This document shows, in pieces, positions 37,721 through 48,190 of a DNA stretch of 64,000 bases. Source of the DNA: Methylocapsa acidiphila B2 (GTDB lineage Bacteria > Pseudomonadota > Alphaproteobacteria > Rhizobiales > Beijerinckiaceae). The position numbers and the translations under genes were made by a program. The notes beneath the pieces were generated by a model. The model was not told where the DNA came from. It ran no database searches and saw nothing but the letters and a program-made list of their open reading frames with translations. The stretch lies in NCBI RefSeq assembly GCF_000427445.1, contig NZ_KE386496.1, forward strand, positions 186,001 to 250,000, read 5' to 3'. Numbering within the stretch: the first letter of the stretch is position 1; every line of letters begins with the position of its first letter.

Positions 37721-38695
37721 ATGAAGAGGAAGATCGGTCTTGAGGAGCATTTCTCGCATCCCGACACGGTTGGCGACTCGGAAGAATATTTCGTGGCGGA
37801 GAAATGGGACGAGATGAAGAAACGTCTCGTCGACATCGGGGATATTCGCTTGAGGCTCATGGATCAGCATGGCATGGAGATGATGATCATCTCATTGAAT
37901 TCGCCTGCTATCCAGGCCATCGGCAATGTCTCCAGAGCGGCGGAGACGGCGCGTCGGGCGAACGACTTCCTTGCCGAACACATCGCCAAAAGATCTGATC
38001 GATTCCGCGGCTTCGCGGCATTGCCGCTGCAAGATCCTGACGTCGCCGCCATCGAGGCGCGCCGATGTATCGTGGACCTCGGCTTCGTCGGCGCCCTTGT
38101 CAACGGCTTCTCTCAGGTCGGCGACGAAGAGGCGGCCGTCTATCTGGATGACAGCCGATACAAAGATTTCTGGGCCGAGTTTGCGAAATTGAACCGCCCA
38201 TTCTACCTGCACCCGCGCGATCCCATCGCGACATCCGCTCGCATCTATGACGGCCACCCCTGGCTCCTTGGCTCGGCATGGGCCTTTGGGGTTGAGACGG
38301 CGACGCATGCTCTCAGGCTGATGGGAAGCGGTCTGTTCGACCGGCATCCCGATCTACAGGTCATCCTCGGTCACCATGGCGAAGGGCTCCCCTTTCTGAT
38401 CTGGCGCGTGGACCATCGGGTCGCTACGGCGCCAAGGGGGATTCAGATCAAGAAGACGTTTCAGGAATACTTCCATCAGAATTTCTACATTACGACCTCG
38501 GGTTCATTTCGAACGCAAGCTTTGATCAACGCGATTTCCGAGATCGGATCCGATAGGGTCCTTTTCTCTACTGACTATCCATTCGAGGAAGTCGGCGACG
38601 CCGCCACCTGGTTCGATGCGGCGAGCATCGCTGAAAACGATCGCGAGAAGATCGGTCGCCTGAATGCGGCCAGGCTCTTTGGACTAACGCCGTGA
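37721..38695 (+). CDS. Amidohydrolase 2 family, gamma-resorcylate decarboxylase-like
   Basis: 324 residues. The N-terminal KIGLEEHFSHP provides the metal-ligand Glu and His; the core has FYLHPRD (His), VILGHHGEGLPF (His) and LFSTDYPFEEV (Asp). This is the ACMSD/resorcylate decarboxylase branch, non-oxidative decarboxylases of hydroxybenzoates. The substrate is not decided by sequence. AGG precedes the ATG at 37721, and the in-frame extension to 37655 lacks family similarity. It is divergent from the sulfatase gene. Confidence 0.82.
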   Translation: MKRKIGLEEHFSHPDTVGDSEEYFVAEKWDEMKKRLVDIGDIRLRLMDQHGMEMMIISLNSPAIQAIGNVSRAAETARRANDFLAEHIAKRSDRFRGFAALPLQDPDVAAIEARRCIVDLGFVGALVNGFSQVGDEEAAVYLDDSRYKDFWAEFAKLNRPFYLHPRDPIATSARIYDGHPWLLGSAWAFGVETATHALRLMGSGLFDRHPDLQVILGHHGEGLPFLIWRVDHRVATAPRGIQIKKTFQEYFHQNFYITTSGSFRTQALINAISEIGSDRVLFSTDYPFEEVGDAATWFDAASIAENDREKIGRLNAARLFGLTP

Positions 38696-38750
38696 TCGAT
38701 CCGCGCCCCGCGGCGAGCCAAGTTCGTTCAGGGCGCTCGCATGTCGCGCT

Positions 38751-39989
38751 TCACCCCAGTTCATTCTTGAAAATCGCGCCATCTTTCATGACGAGTTTCA
38801 GATTTCTCTCCGGCTGAAGCATGACGCGCAAATCTTTGAGCGGATCGCCCTCGACGACCAGAATGTCCGCATAAGCGCCCGGAGATATTGTGCCCAGTTG
38901 GCCTTTTTGCATCAGCAGTTCCGCATTGATTGCGGTAGCCGATCGAATCACATTGGCCGGCGTATCGAGATCAATCCGCATTTCAAATTCTCTGAGCTGC
39001 GCTTTTTGCGCCTCCGGGCCCCATAGATCGGTGCCGAAAGCGATCGGAACATTGTATTGTTTGGCCCATCTATAAACTTGTTTGCCCCTTTCGACCGTTT
39101 GCCTGACATTTTCGACAATTTTGTCCGAAAGATGCGTTTCGTGAGCGCTTTCGATGCGTTGAACAAGCGATATGAAGGTGAGGTCGAGGAATGCGCCGCT
39201 TTGCGCGATCATTGCGACGGTCTCCTCGTTGACAAAATTGGCGTGTTCGATCGAACGCACGCCTGCCTTTAGGCACCGTCGAACCCCTTCATCAGTGTAG
39301 ACATGGGCCATGACATAGACGCCGCGCGCGCGCGCTTCTTCGACGATGGCGCTCAATTCCTCTTCGGAAAATTCATAAAGCGTGGCGTGAGACTCTGACG
39401 GAAATACAACGCCGCCGGACACGAACAGTTTGATCTGCGTCGCGCCTTTCCGCAATTCTTCGCGCGCCGCCTTGCGCACTTCGTCAACGCCGTCGGCGAT
39501 GACCGACATGACTGAAAAGGGACCGATATGGCCGCAAGGGTCGATGAGTTCGCTGACTTTGCGAAAGTCAGCGCCTCCGCCTGTCTGCGTCAGCGCTTTG
39601 CCTGAATAAAATACGCGCGGGCCTGTGATCGCGCCGGTCGCCACAAGATGGGCGATCGAATAATCCGCGCCGCCCGCCTCGCGAATGGTCGTATATCCGT
39701 CCATGAGGCTGTTGCGCAAATAGTTCGCCGAAGCTATGGCGATTTCCGACGCCGAATAGGCGATGTTCTTTGGGCTTAGGGAAAGTCCGGTGATGTGCGC
39801 ATGAGCGTCGATCAGCCCGGGCATGAGCGTCCGGCCACCCAACTCGATTATTGCCGCGCCGGCGGGATCGATTGGCTCGGTAGACAGCGAATCTATGCGA
39901 TTATTCTTGATAAGAACATTGTACGATCGCTGCAGTTCCGTGAAGCCGTCCAGAACGAGACTGGCGTTGGTAAAGAGAGTGTCGGGCAT
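38751..39989 (-). CDS. Metal-dependent amidohydrolase, prolidase/imidazolonepropionase-like
   Basis: 412 residues. A small beta-sandwich frames a TIM barrel with the binuclear-metal ligands: LIDAHAHITG (two His), IKLFVSGG (carboxylated Lys), VMAHVYTDEG and SIEHANFV (His), and FGTDLWG (Asp). It ends with the typical GAYADILVVEGDPLKDLRVM. Members include dipeptidases that cleave Xaa-Pro or Xaa-Arg/Lys and other ring-amide hydrolases. No signal peptide is seen. It ends 55 bases from the convergent decarboxylase-like gene, so the two are not one operon. Confidence 0.82.
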   Translation of the reverse strand: MPDTLFTNASLVLDGFTELQRSYNVLIKNNRIDSLSTEPIDPAGAAIIELGGRTLMPGLIDAHAHITGLSLSPKNIAYSASEIAIASANYLRNSLMDGYTTIREAGGADYSIAHLVATGAITGPRVFYSGKALTQTGGGADFRKVSELIDPCGHIGPFSVMSVIADGVDEVRKAAREELRKGATQIKLFVSGGVVFPSESHATLYEFSEEELSAIVEEARARGVYVMAHVYTDEGVRRCLKAGVRSIEHANFVNEETVAMIAQSGAFLDLTFISLVQRIESAHETHLSDKIVENVRQTVERGKQVYRWAKQYNVPIAFGTDLWGPEAQKAQLREFEMRIDLDTPANVIRSATAINAELLMQKGQLGTISPGAYADILVVEGDPLKDLRVMLQPERNLKLVMKDGAIFKNELG

Positions 39990-40390
39990 TAAAATTCGCG
40001 CCTCGCGTTATTGCTTGCAGGCGCTCAAATAATTGCCGCGCAGCATCTTGATGATCGCCAAAGCCGTCAATCAGTCAAGCGGACCGATCGTCGTTCCAAG
40101 CGATTGCGCCATGTTGGCGCAGGGTGGCCGAGATTGGTAAAGAGAAGCATCGTTCTGCTTCAAACGCATGAAACTTGCGAAGCTGCGCCGCTCGCTCCGC
40201 TGCCGTCTTTTCCCCGCGGAACCGGCGCCGGACATCCTCGTCCTCGATAGACTTGAATTCGGAGGCGCCGCCGACGTCTCGCTTGCCCTCAACCGCAAGA
40301 TCCCATATCGCAGCGCGGCTCGCTCCCGCTCTTTCGCTTGAGCGCCCCATGGCGTAAAGGCGTGGGATCTTCTCCGGACGCCAGACACTC
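39990..40390. other. Divergent intergenic region
   Basis: About 400 bases between the minus-strand amidohydrolase and the plus-strand ABC-F gene. Frames that cross it run into either gene antisense. It probably holds two promoters; no repeat or RNA gene was recognised. Confidence 0.5.
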
Positions 40391-42010
40391 ATGATTCGTC
40401 TCGATAATATAGGCAAGCAGAACGGCAAGCAGATCATCTTCGTCGAGGCGTCGGCGGCGCTCCTGAGAGGTGAGAAGGTCGGTTTGGTCGGCCCCAATGG
40501 CGCCGGCAAGACGACGCTGTTTCGGATCATCACGGGCCAGGAGCAGCCAGACGAAGGTCAGGTCGTCGCCGATCGAGGGATCACCATCGGCTATTTCAGC
40601 CAGGACGTTGGCGAGATGGCCGGCCGCAGCGCCGTCCTCGAGGTGATGGACGGCGCCGGCCCGGTGAGCGCCATCGCGGCCGAGCTGAAGGAGCTCGAAG
40701 CCGAGATGGCGGATCCCGAGCAAGCAGACATGGACGCGATCATCGAGCGTTACGGCGAGGCGCAGGCGCGTTTCGAGGATCTTGGCGGCTATGCGCTCGA
40801 GGGCCGAGCGCGCGAAGTTCTGGCGGGCCTCAGCTTCAGCGAGGAGATGATGGACGGCGATGTGGCCGCCCTTTCCGGCGGCTGGAAGATGCGTGTGGCG
40901 CTGGCCCGCATCCTCCTGATGCGTCCGGACGCTATGCTGCTGGACGAGCCGAGCAACCATCTCGACCTCGAAAGCCTGATCTGGCTGGAGGATTTTTTGA
41001 AAGGGTATGACGGCGCGCTGCTGATGACCGCGCATGATCGCGAATTCATGAACCGTATCGTCACCAAGGTTGTGGAGATCGACGGCGGCGCGTTGACGAC
41101 CTATTCGGGCGACTATGAATTCTATGAGCAGCAACGGGCGCTGAACGAGAAGCAGCAGCAGGCCCAATTCGAGCGCCAGCAGGCGATGCTCGCCAAGGAG
41201 ATAAAGTTCATCGAGCGCTTCAAGGCGCGCGCTTCCCATGCCGCGCAGGTGCAGAGCCGGGTGAAGAAGCTGGATAAGATCGAACGCGTGGAGCCGCCCA
41301 AGCGCCGACAATCGGTCGCTTTTGAGTTCCCGCCAGCGCCGCGCTCCGGCGACGATGTGGCGAGTTTGAAAAATGTGCATAAGCGCTACGGCAATAAGGT
41401 CATCTATGAGGGGCTCGATTTCGCTGTGAGCCGCAAGGAGCGCTGGTGCGTGATGGGCGTCAATGGGGCCGGTAAATCCACCCTGCTGAAACTCGTGGCC
41501 GGCGCCGCGCAGCCGGACAGCGGCGCGGTGGCCTTGGGGGGAAGCGTCAAGATGGGCTATTTCGCCCAGCACGCCATGGATCTGCTCGACGGCGAGCGCA
41601 CGGTGTTTCAAGCGCTGGAGGACTCGTTCCCACAAGCGGGGCAAGGCTCGCTGCGGGCGCTTGCCGGTTGCTTCGGATTTTCCGGCGATGACGTGGAGAA
41701 GAAGTGCCGGGTTCTATCGGGCGGCGAAAAGGCCCGGCTGGTCATGGCCAAAATGCTTTACGATCCGCCGAACTTTTTGGTGCTGGACGAGCCGACCAAC
41801 CATCTCGACATCGTGACAAAGGAGATGCTGATTACGGCGTTGTCGCAGTATGAAGGCACCATGCTGTTCGTTTCGCATGACCGGCGCTTCCTAGCGGCGC
41901 TGTCCAATCGCGTGCTCGAACTGACGCCGGATGGCGTTCACAAATACGGGGGCGGCTATACGGAATATGTCGCCCGGACAGGCCAGGAGGCGCCCGGACT
42001 GCGAAGCTGA
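40391..42010 (+). CDS. ABC-F family ATPase (ribosome-associated)
   Basis: 539 residues with two ABC ATPase domains and no membrane segments. Domain 1 has Walker A GPNGAGKT, signature LSGGWKMRV and Walker B LLDEPSNHLD; domain 2 has GVNGAGKS, LSGGEKARL and LVLDEPTNHLD. The linker near 235-300 is a charged helical hairpin (QQQAQFERQQAMLAKEIKFI) of the type that reaches into the ribosomal E site. ABC-F proteins rescue or regulate translating ribosomes; which subtype this is cannot be fixed by eye. It is transcribed toward ispG. Confidence 0.88.
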   Translation: MIRLDNIGKQNGKQIIFVEASAALLRGEKVGLVGPNGAGKTTLFRIITGQEQPDEGQVVADRGITIGYFSQDVGEMAGRSAVLEVMDGAGPVSAIAAELKELEAEMADPEQADMDAIIERYGEAQARFEDLGGYALEGRAREVLAGLSFSEEMMDGDVAALSGGWKMRVALARILLMRPDAMLLDEPSNHLDLESLIWLEDFLKGYDGALLMTAHDREFMNRIVTKVVEIDGGALTTYSGDYEFYEQQRALNEKQQQAQFERQQAMLAKEIKFIERFKARASHAAQVQSRVKKLDKIERVEPPKRRQSVAFEFPPAPRSGDDVASLKNVHKRYGNKVIYEGLDFAVSRKERWCVMGVNGAGKSTLLKLVAGAAQPDSGAVALGGSVKMGYFAQHAMDLLDGERTVFQALEDSFPQAGQGSLRALAGCFGFSGDDVEKKCRVLSGGEKARLVMAKMLYDPPNFLVLDEPTNHLDIVTKEMLITALSQYEGTMLFVSHDRRFLAALSNRVLELTPDGVHKYGGGYTEYVARTGQEAPGLRS

Positions 42011-42037
42011 CCGATATGCAGACGCTCGAGCTTCTCG

Positions 42038-43339
42038 TCACTCCGCCGCGCTTTTGGCGCCGCCGAATCGCCGCTGGATATAATCGTCCACAATCGTCTT
42101 GAATTCGGCGGCGATTCCCTCGCCGCGCAGGGTCATGGCCTTTTCCCCGTCGATGAAGACCGGCGCCGCCGGCGTCTCGCCCGTGCCGGGCAGGGAAATC
42201 CCGATGTCGGCGTGCTTCGATTCGCCTGGCCCGTTCACGATGCAGCCCATCACCGCGACATTCAGCGTCTCGACGCCGGGAAAGCGGGCGCGCCAGAGCG
42301 GCATCTCGTCGCGAATATAGGTTTGGATGTCGCGCGCGAGTTCCTGGAACACGGTCGAGGTCGTGCGGCCGCAACCGGGGCAGGCAGCGACCAGCGGAAC
42401 GAAGGTGCGAAAGCCCATGGTCTGCAGGATTTCCTGCGCGACCTTGACCTCCAGCGTTCGGTCGCCGCCGGGTTCCGGCGTGAGCGAGACCCGGATCGTG
42501 TCGCCAATGCCTTCCTGCAGAAGGATCCCGAGCGCGGCGGAGGAGGCGACAATGCCCTTGGAGCCCATGCCGGCCTCGGTGAGGCCTAGATGCAGGGCGT
42601 AATCGCTGCGCCGCGCGAGCGTGCGATAGACCGCGATCAAATCCTGCACATTGGAGACTTTGGCGGATAGGATGATCCGGTCGCGCGCGAGGCCGATCTC
42701 CTCCGCCCGCGCGGCGGAGAGCAGCGCCGATTGAACCATGGCCTCGCGCGTCACCGCCCCGGTCGAGAGCGGAACGGCGGCCTTGGCGTTCTGGTCCATC
42801 AGATCGGTCAGAAGCTCCTGGTCGAGCGAGCCCCAATTGGCGCCGATGCGGACCGTCTTGCCGTGTTTGATCGCCATTTCGACAATGGACGAGAACTGCC
42901 GGTCTTTCTTGTCCTTGAAGCCGACATTGCCGGGATTGATGCGATATTTATCGAGCGCCTCGGCGCAGGCCGGATGATCGGCGAGAAGCTTGTGCCCGAT
43001 ATAGTGGAAATCGCCGATGAGGGGGACCTCGCAGCCGAGCTGGCTAAGACGGTCGCGAATGTGAGGCACGGCGGCCGCCGCCTCGTCGCGATCGACCGTG
43101 ATGCGGACGAGCTCCGAGCCGGCGCGGGCGAGCGCAGCGATCTGCTGCGCCGTCGTCTCGATGTCGGCCGTGTCCGTATTGGTCATGGACTGGACGACGA
43201 TAGGCGCGCCGCCGCCGACCTCGACCGAGGCCTTGCCGACGCCGACCCGCACGCCGACGCTATGCCGGCGGGGAAGGGGGCCGGCTTCGTCCGGCTCGGC
43301 GGCGGAAAGGGAAAGCGGCGGGTTCTCGGCGATGTTCAT
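42038..43339 (-). CDS. ispG: 4-hydroxy-3-methylbut-2-enyl diphosphate synthase
   Basis: Penultimate step of the MEP isoprenoid pathway, reducing MEcPP to HMBPP with a [4Fe-4S] cluster. The 433-residue protein has the TIM barrel ([46 protein letters not shown]) and the cluster-binding C-terminal part with [12 protein letters not shown] and [18 protein letters not shown]. The alternative start is a TTG 11 codons upstream; the ATG at 43339 is preferred. The gene ends 27 bases from the convergent ABC-F gene. Confidence 0.95.
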   Translation of the reverse strand: MNIAENPPLSLSAAEPDEAGPLPRRHSVGVRVGVGKASVEVGGGAPIVVQSMTNTDTADIETTAQQIAALARAGSELVRITVDRDEAAAAVPHIRDRLSQLGCEVPLIGDFHYIGHKLLADHPACAEALDKYRINPGNVGFKDKKDRQFSSIVEMAIKHGKTVRIGANWGSLDQELLTDLMDQNAKAAVPLSTGAVTREAMVQSALLSAARAEEIGLARDRIILSAKVSNVQDLIAVYRTLARRSDYALHLGLTEAGMGSKGIVASSAALGILLQEGIGDTIRVSLTPEPGGDRTLEVKVAQEILQTMGFRTFVPLVAACPGCGRTTSTVFQELARDIQTYIRDEMPLWRARFPGVETLNVAVMGCIVNGPGESKHADIGISLPGTGETPAAPVFIDGEKAMTLRGEGIAAEFKTIVDDYIQRRFGGAKSAAE

Positions 43340-43699
43340 TCGGCGCTCGGAGTTGGGGACATGCGCCGCCAATATGGAAGACAGGCGCGACGCGGTCGTG
43401 ACCTTGAGGGCTTAAGGATAGTCGTGGGGAAAAACGCCCTTGCCGTCAAGGGCCAGGGGCGTGGATCATTCCATCTCGCTCGCCCGTCTTCGCCGAGACG
43501 TCGCCGCGCCAAATCATCGTCGTTCTCGGGCGGTGGCGAGGGCGAAATAGATCGATGCGAGCCGCCTCTTGAAACTCTTGCCTCTGCACAAGGCCGTGAG
43601 GCCGCTTCTCAGGGCCAAGCTCACGTGATACAGCCTCGCGGTTTTTTCAATCGGGCGTAGCAAGCCCGCAAAAACGAAACGATCGCGCGAGCGGCGAGC
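43340..43699. other. Divergent intergenic region
   Basis: About 360 bases between ispG (minus) and the broken SGNH gene (plus). No RNA gene or strong repeat was seen; it should include the ispG promoter. Confidence 0.5.
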
Positions 43700-45087
43700 A
43701 TGACGAAGCCGTTGGACCTGAAGCAACTGCGAGCTAGCGTAAAAGCACGTAAGCTCCATGAGAATCGCTTCGAAAAATGGGCGCACGGCAGCCGATGGAG
43801 CGGGGGGCTGCTGCTCGTCGCATTCGCTTCGCTGCTTTTCGCGCTCGATAGCCTTTTGGCCTTCGGCTTGGTCTTGTCCGGGCTGCGGGAGCCTGATCTT
43901 TTCTATGTGACGGCCTGGATGAGCACGCGCGCGGCCGATCACGTCGACTTGGCCGGCTTGCGAAAGATCCTGCCGCGCCATCCGAGGCTCTATGGCTCCT
44001 ATAATGACCGCTTCGAGGCTGACGGCTTGCTCGGCGGCAGGCTGAGGCGCGACTTTCTGACCATCGCCCCCTCGAGCAAGCTAGACTGGGGGACGAAATC
44101 CTTCTGGTTCATGACGAATGATCAAGGCTTTCCGCCCGTTTCCGAAAGCCTCCTCCATTACGATATTCCAAAGCCCGCAGGCGCGTTCCGCGCGATCATG
44201 ATCGGGGGGTCGACGGTCGAGGGCAATGGCGTGAACAGCCCGCTCGAAAGCCTGCCGGCGAAGCTGCAGGCGGAGTTCGAGGCGGCGCTGCGGGAACATC
44301 CGACGCCAGCCATCGAGCGCGTCGAGGTGATCAATGCGGGCGTGTCGAACTATGCGTCGGACGATGAATATTTGTTTCTTCTCGCTGATCTGCTGCAGTT
44401 TCAGCCGGATCTCGTGGTCGCCTATGACGGCTGGAACGATGCTGAGTTTTGCCGACCTGGATCGCGGGCGACCGGACGACGCGCCCCTATCGCAACGGGC
44501 CGAAGCAGGACAATGGCGCCAGGGTGAACGACTCTTTCACCTCCTGGGGCGCCGTGCGGATCGCCGCGGCGATGACGGCCCAGCACGCGCTCGAGGCCTT
44601 GGATGGGTTCGCGACGTTCAAGCTTCTGCATCTGGCTTTGACGCGGGTTGCGCCCGTCGGTGCGGTCGAGACGCCCTATCTACCAGCCTATTCCGAGCGG
44701 GCCGCGCAATTCTACATCGAAAATCGCGAACGAATGTTGTTTCTTGCGAAGCAATCGGACGCCGGCTTCGCTTCGTTCCTGCAGCCGATCATCGGCGTCG
44801 ACGGCAAAGAATACGCTGAGATCGAACGGGCGCATGCGGCCCTCATGACGCCGACGGAGGTTCAGGAGCGCGCGGTTTTCTACGGGGCGGCGCGCCCCAT
44901 GCTGCGCGATTTCAAGGCCCGGCATGAAGACCGTGGCGTCTGCGTGGCGGACCTCAGCGACAGCGTGTTCAAGGGGCGCACCGAGCCGCTTTACGCTGAT
45001 GACGGGCACCTCTTGCCTGAGGGCAATAAAATCGTCGCGCAAAGGATCATGGCCGAGTTGCGCAGCTGCCAGCTGCTGCCTTTCTAA
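43700..45087 (+). pseudogene. SGNH/GDSL-type hydrolase-like gene split by one frameshift
   Basis: The first frame (from ATG 43700) has an N-terminal transmembrane helix near 34-56 and reads through the SGNH blocks MIGGSTVEGNGVN and VINAGVSNYASDDEYLF, then LVVAYDGWND. After residue 249 or so the same protein continues in the next frame from about 44449 to the stop at 45087, ending with the catalytic Asp-His block YADDGHLLPEGNKIVAQ. The break is at the T-run 44447-44450, where one missing base would restore a single protein of about 460 residues. Both halves keep host-like codon use, so the mutation is recent or a sequencing error. The intact protein would resemble membrane-anchored SGNH proteins of polysaccharide acetylation. 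Confidence 0.8.
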
Positions 45088-45912
45088 AAGCTTCTCGATC
45101 CGGGGCATTGCTCCGGTCGAGGATCAAGCGCAAATTCACTGCGTCTGTTCTTGGGGCGCCGGTCGCGAAACGCCAAGTGACAATTGGCACCGGCGAACAG
45201 CGCAATGCGGTATAGTAATTTACGAATGGTGGAATTTGCGATCGCATGGAGTCGCCCGGTCGGAGTGGGCGCAGACGAGAGGCCCTCCACAAAGTGTTCA
45301 TATCGCGAAGGGTCCGTTCGAGCGATCGAGCGCATGCCTCGGCGTTCCGCTTTTGGCGTTGGCCGCGCCGATGTCTGTCGGAGGGATTCGTCCAGCTCCG
45401 GGCAATCGCGGTTTTGTAAAGCGTCATGTTATCGGAGCGGGATTTGCGTAGCGTGGAAAGGAAAATGCTGGGGCCGAATTTCCATTCGGACTTCGCTCCA
45501 ACTTATCGAAATTGAGCGTTTCCTGATTTTGGCTCTCGATCCAAGCTCAGCGGCAGCTAGAGCTTGTGTTGAACAGATCAACTCTACATTTGGAAAAACT
45601 TGCTTGAGGTCTTTAGATTTGAGAGATTTTTTCTCCGGCATGTCCGGCCCCTGGGCAGAAAGCGCTTCTGACCGGGACGCCAAAAAATGAAATCCAGCCT
45701 GCCGTAATAAATCCCGCTCCCTTTTTCGAAACTCGATCACGCCTCCTAATTTTGGATGTTACTATCTTAGACTATCTTGATTTAAGCTTATAATCCTCGT
45801 ACTCAAGTACATAAGTTTCTAGCATATAGATAATCAGCTGAGTGTTCGTCGACTTTAATGTATAATGTATTTATTATAATAAATACTATATTTTATACTT
45901 CGTGAGTACAAA
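45088..45912. other. Long intergenic region, AT-rich on the right
   Basis: About 825 bases. The left 350 bases hold no credible gene. At 45470-45690 the plus frame LQLIEIERFLILALDPSSAA, then RACVEQINSTFGK, looks protein-like but lacks a start and ribosome site. From about 45740 the sequence becomes strongly AT-rich and ends with the palindrome before the LuxR-type gene. Confidence 0.5.
45867..45886. promoter_or_regulatory. Perfect 20-bp palindrome, candidate operator
   Basis: GTATTTATTATAATAAATAC is an uninterrupted palindrome centred at 45876/45877, 26 bases before the start codon of the LuxR-type gene. It lies in an AT-rich promoter-like stretch. A dimeric regulator, possibly the LuxR-type protein itself, could bind it. 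Confidence 0.55.
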
Positions 45913-47046
45913 TTGGACGCCCTGGCGCTTATTGCTATGATATATGAAAGCATGCTGGATCTAGAGGGGCTCCCCGATCTAGCGGAGGCATTAGTGCGTC
46001 TCGGTGGGGGACATGTAGGCGCATTGATCACGAGAGGCGATGCGGATTCTGCATCAATACTATCAGAGTTGAGCTATAATACAGATAAGAACGCCGAGAA
46101 ATCCTGGCTTGAAAGATACGCGCATATCAGCCCGCTTCTTCCTATGGTGAGGCGTGGAAAGCCCGGCGAAGTTATGACGGGATCGCGATTGGTCGCATCT
46201 GAATCCTATCAGAAGTCGGAATTTTATAACGAATGGGCCATCAAGCGCGACCACCTCGATTTCGTTGGGCTCATGCTGAGAAAAGAAAGTGGGATTGCGA
46301 CTTACTTCGCCATGTTTCGGCCGCGGAGCGCCGGCCTCGTGAGCCAGTCCGAGATCGAAAGCATGAAGATCGTCGCGCCTCACATCAAGCGCGCATATCT
46401 CATCAGTGATCTGCTCGGCGAATATAAAACGGAGATCGATGCGCTTGGAGACATGATCGCCAACGCCGGTTTCGGAACGATCCTTGCGGCGCAAGATGGA
46501 AAAATCCTTTATGCAAATCATTTTGCCGAGACGCTGATGCATTTCGGTCGCGGCCTGAGCGCTCGCCAGGGACGCGTCGTCGCGACAGACTTCCGGGCGG
46601 CGCAAAAGCTCACGGCGCTGATCGCTTCCGCTGCAAATCCGTCCGGCGGAAGATGGATAGGCGGATCGATGATATTGCCGGATCAGGACGGTCGCGGATC
46701 ATATGTCGTCCATGTGGTCCCTGTGTCCGAGCGAAACTCCCGTCGCATTATTTCCTATGACAATTTGGCGGCCGGCATTTTTATTCTGGATCGGCGCAGC
46801 GGCGCGGACGATCGCATCAGCGGCTTTGCGCGTCTTTTCGGTCTTAGTCCGACCGAAACGCGCGTGCTTTCGGAATTGATTTCGGGCGAAGGCCTCCCCC
46901 GCGCAGTGGAACGGCTGGCTATGACTGAGCCGACGGCGCGGACGCACTTACGCAACATTCTGGCGAAGACCGGAACGCATCGCCAAGCCGAGCTTATGCG
47001 CCTCTTTTTCGAAGTCACGATTCCCGGCCAAACGCCTCAGCGCTGA
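45913..47046 (+). CDS. LuxR-type transcriptional regulator upstream of motility genes
   Basis: Up to 377 residues. The N-terminal 150 residues are a GAF-like sensory region (from LEGLPDLAEALVRLGGGHVG). A PAS-like segment follows (FGTILAAQDGKILYANHFAE). The C-terminal DNA-binding domain is FGLSPTETRVLSELISGE, then EPTARTHLRNILAKTGTH and RQAELM. It precedes motA by 227 bases on the same strand. In rhizobia the LuxR-type pair VisN/VisR sits in the flagellar region and controls it, so a motility role is inferred, although only one such gene is here. The start may be the TTG at 45913 or the ATG at 45937. Confidence 0.8.
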   Translation: MDALALIAMIYESMLDLEGLPDLAEALVRLGGGHVGALITRGDADSASILSELSYNTDKNAEKSWLERYAHISPLLPMVRRGKPGEVMTGSRLVASESYQKSEFYNEWAIKRDHLDFVGLMLRKESGIATYFAMFRPRSAGLVSQSEIESMKIVAPHIKRAYLISDLLGEYKTEIDALGDMIANAGFGTILAAQDGKILYANHFAETLMHFGRGLSARQGRVVATDFRAAQKLTALIASAANPSGGRWIGGSMILPDQDGRGSYVVHVVPVSERNSRRIISYDNLAAGIFILDRRSGADDRISGFARLFGLSPTETRVLSELISGEGLPRAVERLAMTEPTARTHLRNILAKTGTHRQAELMRLFFEVTIPGQTPQR

Positions 47047-47273
47047 ATCGACCCGGTCTGCACATCGGCGACGCTACGGGACGGCGACGGCCAGAGGTCG
47101 CGGTGGAAAAGACGTCACGCGGTTTTCCATTATAGCGCGATCAAATCCGCTCCGCACGCGCCGACGGCGTGATGCACGACGGAGTTTTTCCCAGGAGCAA
47201 ACTTAATTCAGCTTGAAGCAAGGCCCGTTCGTTAACGATTTCTTGAGGCGCAACACGTGACGGAGGCAGGCAA

Positions 47274-48158
47274 TTGGCGTTCGCAATCGGCATAATCATC
47301 GCGATCGGATGCATGCTCGGCGGGTTTGCCGCAATGGGCGGCCATGTCTCGGTCATCTGGCAGCCTTGGGAGTTTGTCATCATTTTTGGGTCGTCTCTCG
47401 GCACCTTTATCGTCGCCAATTCTCTATTGACGATCAAGGATACGGGAAGCGCCATCGTTGAGGCGGTTCTTGATCGCGCGACATCGCAGCGCGACTATCT
47501 CGACGTTCTCGGCGTGCTCTACACCTTGATGCGCGAATTGCGCGGAAAGGCGCGCAGTGAGGTCGAGCAACATGTGGATAGCCCGAGCGAATCCACGATT
47601 TTCAAGAATTTCCCAAAGGTTTTGGCCGATAAGGATCTGACAAGCTTCATTTGCGACTATTGCAGATTGATCATAATCGGAAACGCTCGAACGCATGAAA
47701 TAGAAGCGTTGATGGATGAAGAGATCCAAACCGTCAGTCATGACAAGCTGAAGCCTTTTCATGCCTTGACGGCTATCGCGGATAGCTTGCCGGCGTTGGG
47801 AATCGTCGCGGCGGTGCTGGGCGTGGTCAAGGCGATGGGCGCGTTGGATCAATCGCCCGAGCTTCTCGGCGGCCTCATTGGAGCCGCTCTCGTGGGCACT
47901 TTCGCGGGCATCGTCATGTCCTACGCAATCGTTGGGCCGCTTGCGCATAAGATCAAGGTCACCAGATTACAGAGGGTTCGGCTTTACGTCATCGTCAAGC
48001 AGACCTTGCTCGCCTTCATGAACGGCGCCATGCCGCAAATCGCACTTGAACATGGACGCAAGACCATCGCGTCGCATGATCGTCCGTCTATCGACATGGT
48101 CGAAAATGAGACCGTCTCGGGTGGGGCCAGCAGAACTGGACAGCAGCAGGCGGCATAA
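47274..48158 (+). CDS. motA: Flagellar motor stator protein MotA
   Basis: Proton-channel subunit that with MotB drives the flagellar rotor. The 294-residue protein has four membrane segments: two near the N-terminus (1-50) and two at about 165-235, with the channel prolines in [16 protein letters not shown] and [10 protein letters not shown]. The cytoplasmic loop has the charged residues that touch FliG ([16 protein letters not shown]). The start is a TTG behind GGAGG with seven bases of spacing. No motB is adjacent. It begins the block motA-fliM-fliN-fliG-flhB. Confidence 0.93.
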   Translation: MAFAIGIIIAIGCMLGGFAAMGGHVSVIWQPWEFVIIFGSSLGTFIVANSLLTIKDTGSAIVEAVLDRATSQRDYLDVLGVLYTLMRELRGKARSEVEQHVDSPSESTIFKNFPKVLADKDLTSFICDYCRLIIIGNARTHEIEALMDEEIQTVSHDKLKPFHALTAIADSLPALGIVAAVLGVVKAMGALDQSPELLGGLIGAALVGTFAGIVMSYAIVGPLAHKIKVTRLQRVRLYVIVKQTLLAFMNGAMPQIALEHGRKTIASHDRPSIDMVENETVSGGASRTGQQQAA

Positions 48159-48190
48159 GGCGGCGGCCATATTTATCCCCGAGGAATTCA

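Noticed and set aside
45429-45740. A 103-residue reverse frame, and a partly protein-like forward frame, before the LuxR-type gene
   Set aside because: Neither has a ribosome site, a convincing start or a recognised motif; at most an eroded gene.
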